A stretch of DNA of 64,000 nucleotides from an uncultured Lachnospiraceae bacterium (GTDB lineage: Bacteria; Bacillota; Clostridia; Lachnospirales; Lachnospiraceae): the NCBI GenBank assembly GCA_910586725.1, contig CAJUJL010000010.1, positions 7,524 to 71,523 of the forward strand, given 5' to 3'. This document shows, piece after piece, positions 1 to 10,010 of this stretch. Position 1 is the first letter of the stretch, and each line of letters begins with the position of its first letter. Position numbers and translations under genes: made by a program. The notes under the pieces were generated by a model. It searched no databases and was not told the DNA's origin. It saw only the letters and a program-made list of their open reading frames with translations.

Positions 1-1851
1 GGGCATCGTAAGCTCCCAGACAGAAACGTCAAACGTGCTTTTCGTCTTTTGAAGAATTGTCTGCGCGCCGTCCCCAAACACATCCATCATCCATTCCAGC
101 CTGCAGCTTACGGACGAATGGGAAATCCGGACGGCCTTTGGCTCCCCCGTCGTTCCGGAAGTATAAATTTCATAGGCAGGTATATCCGGACGAATGTCGT
201 ATGAAACGTCTGTTTCTTCCTTTTTCTCTTCCTTTAACATAGCGTCCGTCAAGCACAGCGCGCAATGACCGGAAATCTTTTCGCGCCGCTCTTTCGATTC
301 TTTTGGACTGATTGGAAGAAACGCGCATCCCGACAGCCAGGACGCATACACGGCGGCCGGAAGATACGGTGTGCGCGTCAGGCAAAGCCCGATGACTCTC
401 TGCCGGCTCCAGTCTGCCCTCTTAGAAATGACGCGCATAATCTGTCTGACCAGCTTCAAAAAATCACCATAAGAATAAGCATTCCCACGCCAGAACACCG
501 CCGGCCGCTGTGGATACCTGTCTGCCATGGCAAGAAACCGCTCCGGCAATGCGCTTTGAAACTGCCAGCCGCCTCCCTGCTGCGCCGTCTTAATCTTCTG
601 TTTTTCTTCTTCTCTTAATAAGGAAAGCCGCCCGCAGGGTATCGTCGGATCGTTTAGGATCTGCTCCATCAAAAAAAGCGCGCCTGACAGAATACTTTTT
701 ATTCTCTGTCCGGAAATCGCTTCTTTTTGATATTTTATTACCAGCTCCACGCCGTCTCTCTCTTCATTTATAAATATTTTGACCGGCGTCTCGGATGAAG
801 AACTGTAAAATTCACGGCATTCTCCATGCGCCGGAGAAGGCAGACAGCGCGTCGGACGATAGGAAATTTCAATTTCAGGCAATACAGGACAGCTTTTCTG
901 CTCTGTTGTATGCTTTGCCAGCTTCCTTTTTAAATCGGCGAGAAAATCAGCCGCGGAGCTTTCCCATTTTGGTTCTGCAACAAACGTACGCGTATGGACT
1001 TTCATCCCCGTAACGGTAAACTCGTCTCCCTTTCGTGAAAGCAAATCACGCCCAACGGCCAATCCGTCCCCGTCCGTTACCCTGCACAGATACATTGCGA
1101 GGCATCCATAAAATAAGGCTTCCACCGAAACCCTGTATGTACGGCAAAATTTTCGTATCTGCCCGTATGAAAAATTTCTTTCCGGCCAGGAAACGCCAGC
1201 CAGACTCTCTTCCGATTCCGTCAGCCAGCCGGAAAAAATTTCTGCCGCAGGATTTAACGCCCGTTTCGCAACAGAGGAAAGATGTCTGTCTTCCCAGTCG
1301 GACTTTTTCCCGCCATTTTGCAAACCGGAAGTCCTTGTCAGAGAAATTTCCTCCTGATACCTGGTATCTGTCTTCACGTCTGCTTTTCCTGCCAGAAGCT
1401 GCTCATAAATCTGTTCCTGACGCCTGGCGCATAAAGCAACCGTATATCCGTCCGCAATCAAATGGTGAAACTTTTCAAAAATAAGAATTTTTCCCTGCAG
1501 ACGCAGCAGACGAAAATCAAACAGATAACTGTCGTATATTGAAAAAGGCTCGCAAATCCAGCCTTGTATCCTATCGTGTATTTCTTCCGCGGCAAGATTC
1601 GTAAAGTCATATTCTTTCATAGCATACGTTTGGATGGGATCCCAAAAAATCTTTCCCTGGGAATTGACTTTTATCCAGAAGCTGCTGTTGTTCCGCAAAA
1701 ACAATTCGATTGTTTTCTGCAAAAGCAAAACGTCGTACTTCCCCTCCAGATGCAGATAGCCTCCGATATTACAGACGTCTGTTCCGGGATAAGCCGTCTG
1801 AACTTCCCATATTTTTTTCTGCTGCGGAAGCATTTCATACAAACCGTCCAT
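1..1851 (-). CDS. Non-ribosomal peptide synthetase, C and A domains, partial at left edge
   Basis: The frame is open from an ATG at 1851 to the window edge (617 codons seen). Residues 1 to about 430 form a condensation domain with the catalytic HHxxxDG motif as HHLIADG at residues 129-135. An adenylation domain follows, with the core-3 phosphate-binding loop YTSGTTGEPK around residues 563-572 and the later FDVSVWEL motif near the edge. C domains form the peptide bond and A domains activate the amino acid; the carrier domain and any further modules lie outside the window. Starting with a C domain and no upstream module fits an N-acylating (lipopeptide) starter or a partner NRPS elsewhere. It is the last visible gene of an operon with a leader-type peptide and a giant secreted protein. 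A TTG at about 1875 is an alternative start. The substrate cannot be read because most specificity residues are missing. Confidence 0.9.
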   Translation of the reverse strand, partial: MDGLYEMLPQQKKIWEVQTAYPGTDVCNIGGYLHLEGKYDVLLLQKTIELFLRNNSSFWIKVNSQGKIFWDPIQTYAMKEYDFTNLAAEEIHDRIQGWICEPFSIYDSYLFDFRLLRLQGKILIFEKFHHLIADGYTVALCARRQEQIYEQLLAGKADVKTDTRYQEEISLTRTSGLQNGGKKSDWEDRHLSSVAKRALNPAAEIFSGWLTESEESLAGVSWPERNFSYGQIRKFCRTYRVSVEALFYGCLAMYLCRVTDGDGLAVGRDLLSRKGDEFTVTGMKVHTRTFVAEPKWESSAADFLADLKRKLAKHTTEQKSCPVLPEIEISYRPTRCLPSPAHGECREFYSSSSETPVKIFINEERDGVELVIKYQKEAISGQRIKSILSGALFLMEQILNDPTIPCGRLSLLREEEKQKIKTAQQGGGWQFQSALPERFLAMADRYPQRPAVFWRGNAYSYGDFLKLVRQIMRVISKRADWSRQRVIGLCLTRTPYLPAAVYASWLSGCAFLPISPKESKERREKISGHCALCLTDAMLKEEKKEETDVSYDIRPDIPAYEIYTSGTTGEPKAVRISHSSVSCRLEWMMDVFGDGAQTILQKTKSTFDVSVWELTMP

Positions 1852-1887
1852 TGTCCACCATTCTTCCTTTCCGATCAAAAAGAAATG

Positions 1888-1919
1888 GGTCCCCGCCCAA
1901 CAATTGACAGGCGGGGACC
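1888..1919 (-). promoter_or_regulatory. Hairpin between leader peptide gene and NRPS (attenuator-like)
   Basis: A perfect 10-bp inverted repeat (GGTCCCCGCC / GGCGGGGACC) with a 12-base loop lies 10 bases after the peptide stop codon. On the minus strand the stem is followed by CATTTCTTTTTG, a broken U-tract. It could be a leaky terminator that makes more peptide transcript than NRPS transcript, or a 3' stabilising stem. Which of these it is remains inference. Confidence 0.55.
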
Positions 1920-1929
1920 GCTCCTTTCT

Positions 1930-2079
1930 TTAAATCCTCTTTTTTACATCGTCCGAAATATCATGTGTTTTTTCTTTTTTTACGCGTCTTAATCCGCTTC
2001 CTCCGGTAACTTCTGAAAGATCTTCCATCGAAAGCTCTTTCTCCGAAACCGCGTTTTCATTTTTTTCCTTGTACTCCAT
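1930..2079 (-). CDS. Small peptide with double-glycine leader motif (RiPP/bacteriocin-precursor-like)
   Basis: A 49-codon ORF with a strong GGAGG ribosome-binding site that overlaps the stop codon of the giant protein, 11 bases upstream of its ATG. Residues 15-27 read ELSMEDLSEVTGG, which matches the ELxxEELxxVxGG pattern that directs double-glycine leaders to C39 peptidase/ABC exporters. Cleavage after GG would leave a 22-residue, charged, cysteine-free tail (SGLRRVKK...DDVKKRI). It is followed by a hairpin and then the NRPS. No C39 exporter or RiPP-modifying enzyme is visible here. It could be a secreted signal or bacteriocin, a modified peptide, or a recognition peptide for the NRPS. Function is unknown; the ORF itself is well supported by its RBS, position and leader motif. 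Confidence 0.75.
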   Translation of the reverse strand: MEYKEKNENAVSEKELSMEDLSEVTGGSGLRRVKKEKTHDISDDVKKRI

Positions 2080-2090
2080 GAGAATCCTCC

Positions 2091-5000
2091 TTATTTTTTC
2101 TTTATTTTCATGCCGGACCGAAAACCGGTTCTGGCATTGAATTTCTTTTGATACGCGCCGTACTTTTTCGCAGGAACTTTTATGAGCGCTTTTTTATGGA
2201 TTCCATCAATCGCTTTTTTTCCGATCCTGGAAATCTTTGACGACCGGATGGTAATGGTCCTTAGCTTCTTACATCCTGCAAACGCTTTGTCAGAAATTGT
2301 TTTTACATATTTTCCAATAGTCGCTTTTTGGGCCTTTTTATAATTCCGGAACGCTCCTTTTCCAATGGCGGTCACCTGGAATTTCTTTTCACCAATCGTT
2401 ACGCTGTCTTTTACCCGGATTGTACGCGCAGATTTTCCCGGACCTTTTGTAACGGTTACCGTTCCGGCTTTTTTTCCGGAGGGAAGCTTTGTTACTTTAT
2501 AGCTGTAGCCTCCTGCTTTGTATGTCTTTCCTCTGGAAACTGCGGCTGGTTTTTGCTCCGTTTGATTTTCTCCCGGCTTTTGGGTATCCGGGTCGTTTAC
2601 CTGTACGGCAAACTTCTTAATCAGCATTGCTTCCTGCGGCATATAGGAAAAATTATCCTCTTCAAAAGAACCGTCCTCCGCCGTATAAACCGTCTTATTA
2701 TTGGATGGCATAAAGTAAGCCGTCACATTCGCCGTACCGGGGCCGGCCGCTTCCACATAGCCGCTGTCATAAACTTTCAGCACATTTTCGTTATCGGAAA
2801 CATACATGACTTTCAGTCCCGCGGTATTGAAACGATCGTAATTATTTGCATCGTCCGTTCCCTCATAACGGCTTCCTTTATAAGCAATGGACTCCACGCT
2901 TGCATTTAACTGCGTCACATCGCCTTTCTTCATTTGATAGGAAGCTTCGATTTCTTTCATGACCCCGTCGAAAATGGATATGTTCTGAATGGCCGTCATT
3001 TTCAGACGCTGCTCTTTTGTCGCCCGCATCGAAATTTCCTCCTGCGCGCTTTTGCTGTCTTCATTGACATAAGCGCGGAATGAAGTCACGGCTTCAAAGC
3101 TTTCATCCTCTTCTGAAATAAAGGTTTCAAACATTTCCTCGTAATCGCCATATGTATAATCCGCTGTGTAAACCGCAGATTCTCCCGGCAGCAAATCTTC
3201 CGTTTCGATTGCACGGATATTTTGGAACGCTTCCTCTGCGCCCTCGATTTTTCTGCTGATCCATATCTTTTGCGCGCCTGTTTTGCGTCTGCCATTGTTT
3301 GCCACGCCAACGCGGAAATGAATCGTTCCGCGTTCATCCTGCGTCGCTTCAAATTCTTCTATGTCAAGCTGCACCGGAATGGTTTCTCTGTAGGTTCCCT
3401 CTGCCAGCGTCTGTTTTGCGTCATCCGTAATCTGATATGTAAACGCACATCCGCTCTCTTCTTCGCCAAGTGAAATCGTAAAGCTGACGGGATAAGTCTT
3501 TCCTCCGTAAAGCTTATTGGACGCCGTATTTTCTTCGGTTTCCGCCTGAGCTGACGCCAGCTTTTGTTCGCAGATTTTTGCTCCGTCTTCGCCGGTAACA
3601 GTCAGCGTAAGATTTTGCAGCGTGTCCACGCCGTCGTTATAAAGCGTCATAGAAACGGCGGAATCCGACCCGGCTCTCAGTTCTTCAATTTTTAAATCCT
3701 CTACCACAAGCGTCGACGACGGCGTAAATTCCAGAGCCATCAGATCCTTGTTTTCCGTGTCTTCGGTCAATATTTCTTTACGGATGATTTCTCCCGTTTC
3801 GTCTTCGCCCTCTAACGTCTCTGTTACGCTTTTTGCCTTGGTCGCCAGAAGCTTTAGTTTGCCCGTCTCTCCTTTTTCCACAACAAATCCAATCGCTCCG
3901 TAGTTTGCTCCCTCTTCTTTTGTTACCTGTATGGGTTCTGTAATGACTGTTTCCATTGTGTCATACCTTGCGACATAAATCTGCGATTCCGCCACACGGT
4001 TTGCAGCATCCAAAGCTTCCTGGCTTGTCGGATCAATTCCCTCCCTGGCTTTCGTAGCGCGCTGCGACCAGACGGCATAGACAAAATTGTTGGAAGACGC
4101 CACGCCGTAATCCACAATTGAGGCGCTGCTTTTTTCCTCTTCATCTCCATGAAAAGCCGCATCTCCGGCAACAATCACCGGCGGCATGTAAACATGCTCC
4201 TCCTGCTCCGTTTCGTTATCCGGATGCTTCTTATTGATATAATAAAATTCCCGACCGTCAATTTCTGACTTTAACAGGCGATACTGCACGATATAGGACA
4301 AATTCAGCGCATAAAGCGTATTGTCTGCCAGATATGTCAGCAGCGTCGTATCTCCGGAACGTGCAAATTTCACCTTGCTCTCCGCAAGATCCGGCGTCGT
4401 CGTCACCATAATCGGGTGCATAAACTGGTTCGTTTTATAATCATAAATCTGAACAAAAATATCCCGGTCTGTCTCCGTTTCCGGATCTCCGTCGTAATCC
4501 AGCACATAAGCCAGCAGCGCAAGCCCGTTATACGTCGTAGTTTCCGATTCTATCACAATCGGCTCCTGCTCGTATATCCATCCGTCTTCTCCCTCATATT
4601 TTTCCCGTTCAAACGCTTTGAATGTCGGTTCTTTTGTCCAGAATCCAGAACCATCCAGCTCTTCTTCTACCACTGACAGCGGAGCCAAATCTAAAAACCG
4701 CTGTCCATACCACGCTTTCTCATAATCCGCATCCATCCCCTCGGAAGCGTCGTACGTCTCTTCCCACGCGCCCTTAGCAAAATCATATACGCGGTATGCC
4801 ATTACGCTGTAAGGCTTTGCAATATCGCCGACAAGGCCCTCTTCGTCGTCCGATGTGCTTTCATATTCTGTCTTCGTATAGAACATCAGCATTTTGTTTT
4901 CCGTCTCGTCATAGGAAATATGCGGCTTTACATCCGCCGTATTATCAGCCATTAAAATTTCGTCTTCCGTCTCATAGGAATACGGACTGGTTTTTGTAAT

Positions 5001-8000
5001 TTCCTCAATCTCGCCAAATGTCTTTGCTGCCACATCAAAAAACGCGCCGTGGATATTCATGGAATTTAAACTGTCAATCACCGTATCCTCTTTTGTCAGA
5101 ACGCGGTCCGCACTCGACCATGCCACATAAATTCCCTTTTCACCCAAATCAAAAATGGCCAGTTCATCGTCGAGCGTTCCGTCGTTTTCAATTATCTGAG
5201 GCTTTGTCCAGGTTTTGCCGTCTCCGATGCTGTAATATACATGCGTACAGTTATAAATGTCCTCGTCTAAAGAATCGTCCAAAAATACCGCCAGATATTT
5301 CTGATCCGGCAAAACCGTCATCTGAATATCCGGATTCGGATTTACCGCCTGCTCCAGCAAAGTTTCCGTAATGCCCTCCTGGCCGGCTGCGATCCTTTCG
5401 CGTCCCGTCTCTTCTCCCATCCATTCGGAACGACGGCTCCGATAAGAACGCTTGTCTGTTTCCATAACGGAAAGGCTCTCATATGTATAATCCTGGCTTC
5501 CGGAAATATCGTTTAATCTTTCCGCACCGCCAAACATATTGAGTTTCTTCTTTGCAATATTCCATTTCTTTTTAAAGCAAAGCACTTTCAGTGAAATATA
5601 AGCGGAAAACGTTACGTCGCCGTGATTTTTCTGATCGCTTCGCGTATAGAAATTCATATCAAAGTCCGCTCGTCCGCCGATCATCAGATTCAGGAAATCA
5701 AATCCTGCTCCCGCACTCAAATCTATATACGGCTCTACGGTAAAAATGCCATACCCGTCAAACGCACGGTCCCCGTTGTTCATATTAAACCGGAACAAAT
5801 CAATTTTCTCCGCTTCCGTATCCATAACATCTGAGAAATAGTATTCTTTCTTATCATAATTTTGTTCCAGAATAAATGTCGCAGCCCCGCTTCCTCCCGC
5901 AGAAATTGCAACCCGAATCGGAAGTCCAATCGGCGTTATATAGGAAATCGAAACATCTACGCCCCCATCTACCGTAGCGGCCAGCGTCATGTCCTGAAAA
6001 TACCATTCTCCCAAATGCTCCTCATCCTGTGATTTCGCAATATTAATTTCAAGCCCAAACTTCATCTCAACTTCTGCGGCCGCTCCGAGTTTTAACTTTG
6101 ATTTATTCTTCTTACCGGATGCGTCTACAGCATCGTCCGCAGCCTGTTTTTGTTTTTTCTTTTGCTCGCTTCCTGTTCCGGAATTTTTCGCCGCTTCTTT
6201 TATGGCTTCTTTTTTGTCATCCTTTTTGTCGTCATCTTCTTCGTCTTCGTTGTTCCAATCCTTGTCTTTATCAAATTTAAAACCGACGCTGATTGTCTTT
6301 AAACTGCCGTCTTCACCGCTTGCTGCGATATTGTCAATATTTCCGTCCCATCCGAAATCAAACGCGGAATCAACCACGCCAATGATTTCTATGGCTTTTT
6401 CCGCCCCGCCAAAATTGAAGCTGGATAAAAAGCTTAACATGCCAAGGGACTGTGAAAAAGAAAATCCCATTTCATGCTCAAAATATTCGGTACCGTTCTG
6501 GTCCGCAAACTGAACCGTCATATAAGCCCCCGACGGAATGCCAAGCGCAGACGGGTTAAAATCCAGTACAAATACGCCGTTATCGCTTATTACCTCCCTT
6601 GTGGCATTTTCCAAAGGCGATTTATCCTTACGGTAAAAACGGAACGTCGCTTTTTTTGCACGCACCGTATCATTTTTGGAATACGTCTGAATGCCAAGGC
6701 GGTAGATCTGATCTCCGTTGGAAATATCGTTGACAGAGATGGATTCTGCCTGATCGTCGCAAACACGGTAAACGTTTGCTTCATTGACGCCAATTGTATC
6801 GTATGCGTCCAGTTCATAAATTCCGGCCGCATTGACTGCCTGAGTGGCCGTTAAGTGCAGATTATTGTACGAAATATTCACCGTCTGGTTTTCCCCAGCC
6901 GTAAAATCCTTGCTTCCAATGGAAAAATAACCGTCTCCTCCATTTTCTTTTACGCCTCCGAATTGTGCGTCATATTTAGTAACTGCCGTCTGCCCCGCAA
7001 CGGAAATCTGCGCGCCGTTCACTGCCGTCACCGTCTCTTTCGAACCAAAAACGGGCTTATCGCGAAGCTGTACAATTCCGTCAATATATCCGGAATAACG
7101 ATTCGCCACAGTCGGATTAAAGCCATAATAAATCAAGCTCTTATCTAATACGGGACGAAACGTATACGCGTTTCCGTTGCTTGCCGTACGTACAAAATCA
7201 TAGGAAGCGACTATCTTTTCTTCTGCTGTTGTAATTTTCCCGTCTTCATTTATATCTCCGGTGAAATTTTTAAAATACGCCTTGTATTGATCCTCCGTTA
7301 CGGCGTTGAGGGTGTATTCCTGATTTAAGGTCACGCCTTTGATCTCCATGGGCGTCCGATAATCACCCATCAAAACGTCGTCCTCCGCCACACTTCCGGA
7401 ATCGTCTTTTTTCGAATACAGCACAGATCCCTTATCCTTATTATTACTAAGCGGATCAATTTTCACTTTTACCGTTGGAACAGAATACGTTGGATTGATG
7501 TATATGTATTCTCCCGTCGGAGAAAATGTCACGACGTTTCCGACTGCGGCGTTTTTCACTGCCGTATTTACACTGCTCTTGGTATAATTGCCCGCGGAAA
7601 ATTTCTTTGTCTGCGCTTCCGCATAGTTTTTTTCCTGGGCATAATATGCATTTGCCTTACCTGCAAGCGCATTTGCCGAATTCGACGAACTATGTATGCC
7701 CCCGTCTTTATACATGCCAAGATTAAATCCCGACACGGAATTTCCCGTTTTTGCAATCCCTGTTACGCGAATGGTATCCAGCATCGTACAACGAAGCACT
7801 TCATTCTTTTTAAAGCCATTCGTATAAGAGCCTTTTTTCTCATCTGAATTTTGAAACATCACACGCGTCTGGTAAGGGCGATACACCGGACGGATTCGGA
7901 ATTCATTGCCGGATAAAAGATAATTTTTGTAAGTATTTAAAAACGATTTTGTAAGCTTAATATCCTCCGGAGCAATCAGCTTACTCCAGGAACGGCCGTT

Positions 8001-10010
8001 TCTCTGCATCAACTGATAACCCGCCAGATAGATGTTTCCGGATGTCCCCTCTTTGATTTGCACACCGTTAGAAGTCTTATTCGTCGAATACTTCGTCTTA
8101 AATACTATTTTCTCACAGGGCCGGTGGATAGTCACGCTGTCTGAAAACACCCCATTGCCGGAAGAAACCTGAAGCGTGCCGAGCATAATCGTATTGCCTT
8201 CCTGATATTTATGCCCGTTTTCATCCGTTTTCGTCGCAGATGCCGCGTCCGTATAAATCTTCTCCGTATATTGATTGCCGTACCCGTTCTCCGTATATGC
8301 CGTATTCGTTACGCTGAACTGATACCCCGGATAATAGATCACGACTTTGCTGACGCGCGCAGTCGCCGTATCGTTTTCCCCTTCCGTACGCACTTCCAGC
8401 TTCAAATTCGCGTTCGACGTGCGCATACTGTCGTTTAACGTGATATTGTCTGTCCTCTGTCCAAAATAAGTATTTTTTGTCAATACTGCATTGTCGTTGA
8501 GGTATATGACGCTCTTTCTGCTTCTGTCCGTTACTCTGTTCGTCTTCTTATTGCAGCCTTTTCCCGTCGTATATTCGTAGTAGCGGGACCCTTCGTCGCT
8601 CTTCCACGTAATCTGTATGCGCTCTGCCGTAGATAAATCCAGTCCGCTTAAAATCAGCCTTCTTCCGGACCCGGTCTGCTTTTTTCTGGATACGCTGGCT
8701 ATGGCGTTTACATTCCTGACGTCGTTCCAGCCAGATGCCGCGCGTGCGCTTACATCCTTCGCTGCCGCGGGATTCTGCTCTTCCTGGCTCTGAACTGGCG
8801 TTTCGTTGGTCAGCGTCACCGTTGTCACCGCGGCGCCTTGCTGCACATACGATTCATTGGCGTCTAACGCCACCTGAAACTGCGCCGTCTCTTTTGCCCC
8901 CTCGTAATTTAACAGGGGAATCTCCACCGTCTGCTCCGTAATGCCCTGCGCAAACAATACCTCCTGCTTTACCGCCTTATAATCCGTACCGGATACCGCG
9001 TCTGCAGAACCCGTGCCGACAATTACGCTGGCAATTTTATTTTCGCCGGAAATACGGTTGATTGTAATACGCGCCACGCCCTCGGAACGATCCACCGTCA
9101 TATTCTGCGCCGCCATGGCGAATACCGCCTTTTCCGTCTCATCATTATCCACGATATTCAAATATGCCGTTTTCGCGCCCTCCACTTCTCCTACGGAAGC
9201 GTCTCCCAGCAAAAACATTACCTGTTCATCTGATTCTGAAATATCGTCGTCTATCGTATCAATATAGACCGACTTCATATATTCGCCTTCCTGAAACGTA
9301 AACGTATACTCCTGGCCGAACACCTCCCCGGCAAATGCATCGTAGGCATCTTCGCATGCTTCGCTGAACGCTTCCGCTTCCATTCTGCGCGACTCGTCCA
9401 TTTCCTGCCAGTTTAAACCGCCCGACTCAGTGCCAAGATATGTATCCTTTGCCTGATTCAAAGCGTTCTTTTCTGCTTTTCCTTTTTTTGCAGACGCTTT
9501 TTTTCTTCCATTTTCAGATTTTTCCTTCACCGGTTCCAACGGCGTCATGCGCTCCTGCGCTTCCTGCTCCTTTACCTCCATCTGTGAATTGTTAAAATCT
9601 GTCAGAGGCTTTCCCGAACCCTCCAGCGTACGCAGGACATGATCGGATTCTTCTACCGTGAGCAGATAATCCTCTCCATAAGCAGCCGAAATATCCACCG
9701 CTTTAAAATCAACTGTGGCTTTTTGGTCCACGCCTCCCCGGCGGACAATGACAAGCTGCTGCTTTTCTCCCTCTTTCGCCGTAAGCTGGGACTGGAAAAA
9801 TTCAAACCTCCCATCCGGATACAGCGCTTCGTCAGCTTTCAGCGTTTCTTTCAACGCTTCTTCCGTAATGTCCGTGCCAAAAAGAAACGTATCTTCTCCG
9901 CCCGTTCCTTTTTCTGCAAACATAGGCGCTGCATCCGTAAACAAAAGCGACGCCGCAACTCCCATAGCCGCGAGCCGTCTGAATCTAAGGCTCATTTTAC
10001 TGTTTCTCAT
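2091..10010 (-). CDS. Giant secreted Calx-beta / LRR_5 surface protein
   Basis: About 2,639 residues. The start chosen is the ATG at 10010, five bases after AGGAGA, giving a classical signal peptide (MRNSKMSLRFRRLAAMGV...). Two Calx-beta-like segments follow (about 50-130 and 230-300, ending in TAYLNIVDNDE). Around residue 930 there is a dockerin/EF-hand-like loop, GDINEDGKITTAEEK. A lysine- and acid-rich linker lies near 1,270-1,330, CARDB/Ig-like segments later, and a C-terminal LRR_5/BspA module (TAIGKGAFRN..., ITIRSSKISRIGKKAI) ends in a basic tail. There is no lipobox cysteine and no LPXTG motif. The same C-terminal module closes the protein at 38817-44765. It overlaps the Lgt-like gene by 14 bases and abuts the leader-peptide gene. 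Likely a secreted or wall-associated protein of unknown ligand; an adhesin role is inference. Confidence 0.85.
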   Translation of the reverse strand: MRNSKMSLRFRRLAAMGVAASLLFTDAAPMFAEKGTGGEDTFLFGTDITEEALKETLKADEALYPDGRFEFFQSQLTAKEGEKQQLVIVRRGGVDQKATVDFKAVDISAAYGEDYLLTVEESDHVLRTLEGSGKPLTDFNNSQMEVKEQEAQERMTPLEPVKEKSENGRKKASAKKGKAEKNALNQAKDTYLGTESGGLNWQEMDESRRMEAEAFSEACEDAYDAFAGEVFGQEYTFTFQEGEYMKSVYIDTIDDDISESDEQVMFLLGDASVGEVEGAKTAYLNIVDNDETEKAVFAMAAQNMTVDRSEGVARITINRISGENKIASVIVGTGSADAVSGTDYKAVKQEVLFAQGITEQTVEIPLLNYEGAKETAQFQVALDANESYVQQGAAVTTVTLTNETPVQSQEEQNPAAAKDVSARAASGWNDVRNVNAIASVSRKKQTGSGRRLILSGLDLSTAERIQITWKSDEGSRYYEYTTGKGCNKKTNRVTDRSRKSVIYLNDNAVLTKNTYFGQRTDNITLNDSMRTSNANLKLEVRTEGENDTATARVSKVVIYYPGYQFSVTNTAYTENGYGNQYTEKIYTDAASATKTDENGHKYQEGNTIMLGTLQVSSGNGVFSDSVTIHRPCEKIVFKTKYSTNKTSNGVQIKEGTSGNIYLAGYQLMQRNGRSWSKLIAPEDIKLTKSFLNTYKNYLLSGNEFRIRPVYRPYQTRVMFQNSDEKKGSYTNGFKKNEVLRCTMLDTIRVTGIAKTGNSVSGFNLGMYKDGGIHSSSNSANALAGKANAYYAQEKNYAEAQTKKFSAGNYTKSSVNTAVKNAAVGNVVTFSPTGEYIYINPTYSVPTVKVKIDPLSNNKDKGSVLYSKKDDSGSVAEDDVLMGDYRTPMEIKGVTLNQEYTLNAVTEDQYKAYFKNFTGDINEDGKITTAEEKIVASYDFVRTASNGNAYTFRPVLDKSLIYYGFNPTVANRYSGYIDGIVQLRDKPVFGSKETVTAVNGAQISVAGQTAVTKYDAQFGGVKENGGDGYFSIGSKDFTAGENQTVNISYNNLHLTATQAVNAAGIYELDAYDTIGVNEANVYRVCDDQAESISVNDISNGDQIYRLGIQTYSKNDTVRAKKATFRFYRKDKSPLENATREVISDNGVFVLDFNPSALGIPSGAYMTVQFADQNGTEYFEHEMGFSFSQSLGMLSFLSSFNFGGAEKAIEIIGVVDSAFDFGWDGNIDNIAASGEDGSLKTISVGFKFDKDKDWNNEDEEDDDKKDDKKEAIKEAAKNSGTGSEQKKKQKQAADDAVDASGKKNKSKLKLGAAAEVEMKFGLEINIAKSQDEEHLGEWYFQDMTLAATVDGGVDVSISYITPIGLPIRVAISAGGSGAATFILEQNYDKKEYYFSDVMDTEAEKIDLFRFNMNNGDRAFDGYGIFTVEPYIDLSAGAGFDFLNLMIGGRADFDMNFYTRSDQKNHGDVTFSAYISLKVLCFKKKWNIAKKKLNMFGGAERLNDISGSQDYTYESLSVMETDKRSYRSRRSEWMGEETGRERIAAGQEGITETLLEQAVNPNPDIQMTVLPDQKYLAVFLDDSLDEDIYNCTHVYYSIGDGKTWTKPQIIENDGTLDDELAIFDLGEKGIYVAWSSADRVLTKEDTVIDSLNSMNIHGAFFDVAAKTFGEIEEITKTSPYSYETEDEILMADNTADVKPHISYDETENKMLMFYTKTEYESTSDDEEGLVGDIAKPYSVMAYRVYDFAKGAWEETYDASEGMDADYEKAWYGQRFLDLAPLSVVEEELDGSGFWTKEPTFKAFEREKYEGEDGWIYEQEPIVIESETTTYNGLALLAYVLDYDGDPETETDRDIFVQIYDYKTNQFMHPIMVTTTPDLAESKVKFARSGDTTLLTYLADNTLYALNLSYIVQYRLLKSEIDGREFYYINKKHPDNETEQEEHVYMPPVIVAGDAAFHGDEEEKSSASIVDYGVASSNNFVYAVWSQRATKAREGIDPTSQEALDAANRVAESQIYVARYDTMETVITEPIQVTKEEGANYGAIGFVVEKGETGKLKLLATKAKSVTETLEGEDETGEIIRKEILTEDTENKDLMALEFTPSSTLVVEDLKIEELRAGSDSAVSMTLYNDGVDTLQNLTLTVTGEDGAKICEQKLASAQAETEENTASNKLYGGKTYPVSFTISLGEEESGCAFTYQITDDAKQTLAEGTYRETIPVQLDIEEFEATQDERGTIHFRVGVANNGRRKTGAQKIWISRKIEGAEEAFQNIRAIETEDLLPGESAVYTADYTYGDYEEMFETFISEEDESFEAVTSFRAYVNEDSKSAQEEISMRATKEQRLKMTAIQNISIFDGVMKEIEASYQMKKGDVTQLNASVESIAYKGSRYEGTDDANNYDRFNTAGLKVMYVSDNENVLKVYDSGYVEAAGPGTANVTAYFMPSNNKTVYTAEDGSFEEDNFSYMPQEAMLIKKFAVQVNDPDTQKPGENQTEQKPAAVSRGKTYKAGGYSYKVTKLPSGKKAGTVTVTKGPGKSARTIRVKDSVTIGEKKFQVTAIGKGAFRNYKKAQKATIGKYVKTISDKAFAGCKKLRTITIRSSKISRIGKKAIDGIHKKALIKVPAKKYGAYQKKFNARTGFRSGMKIKKK

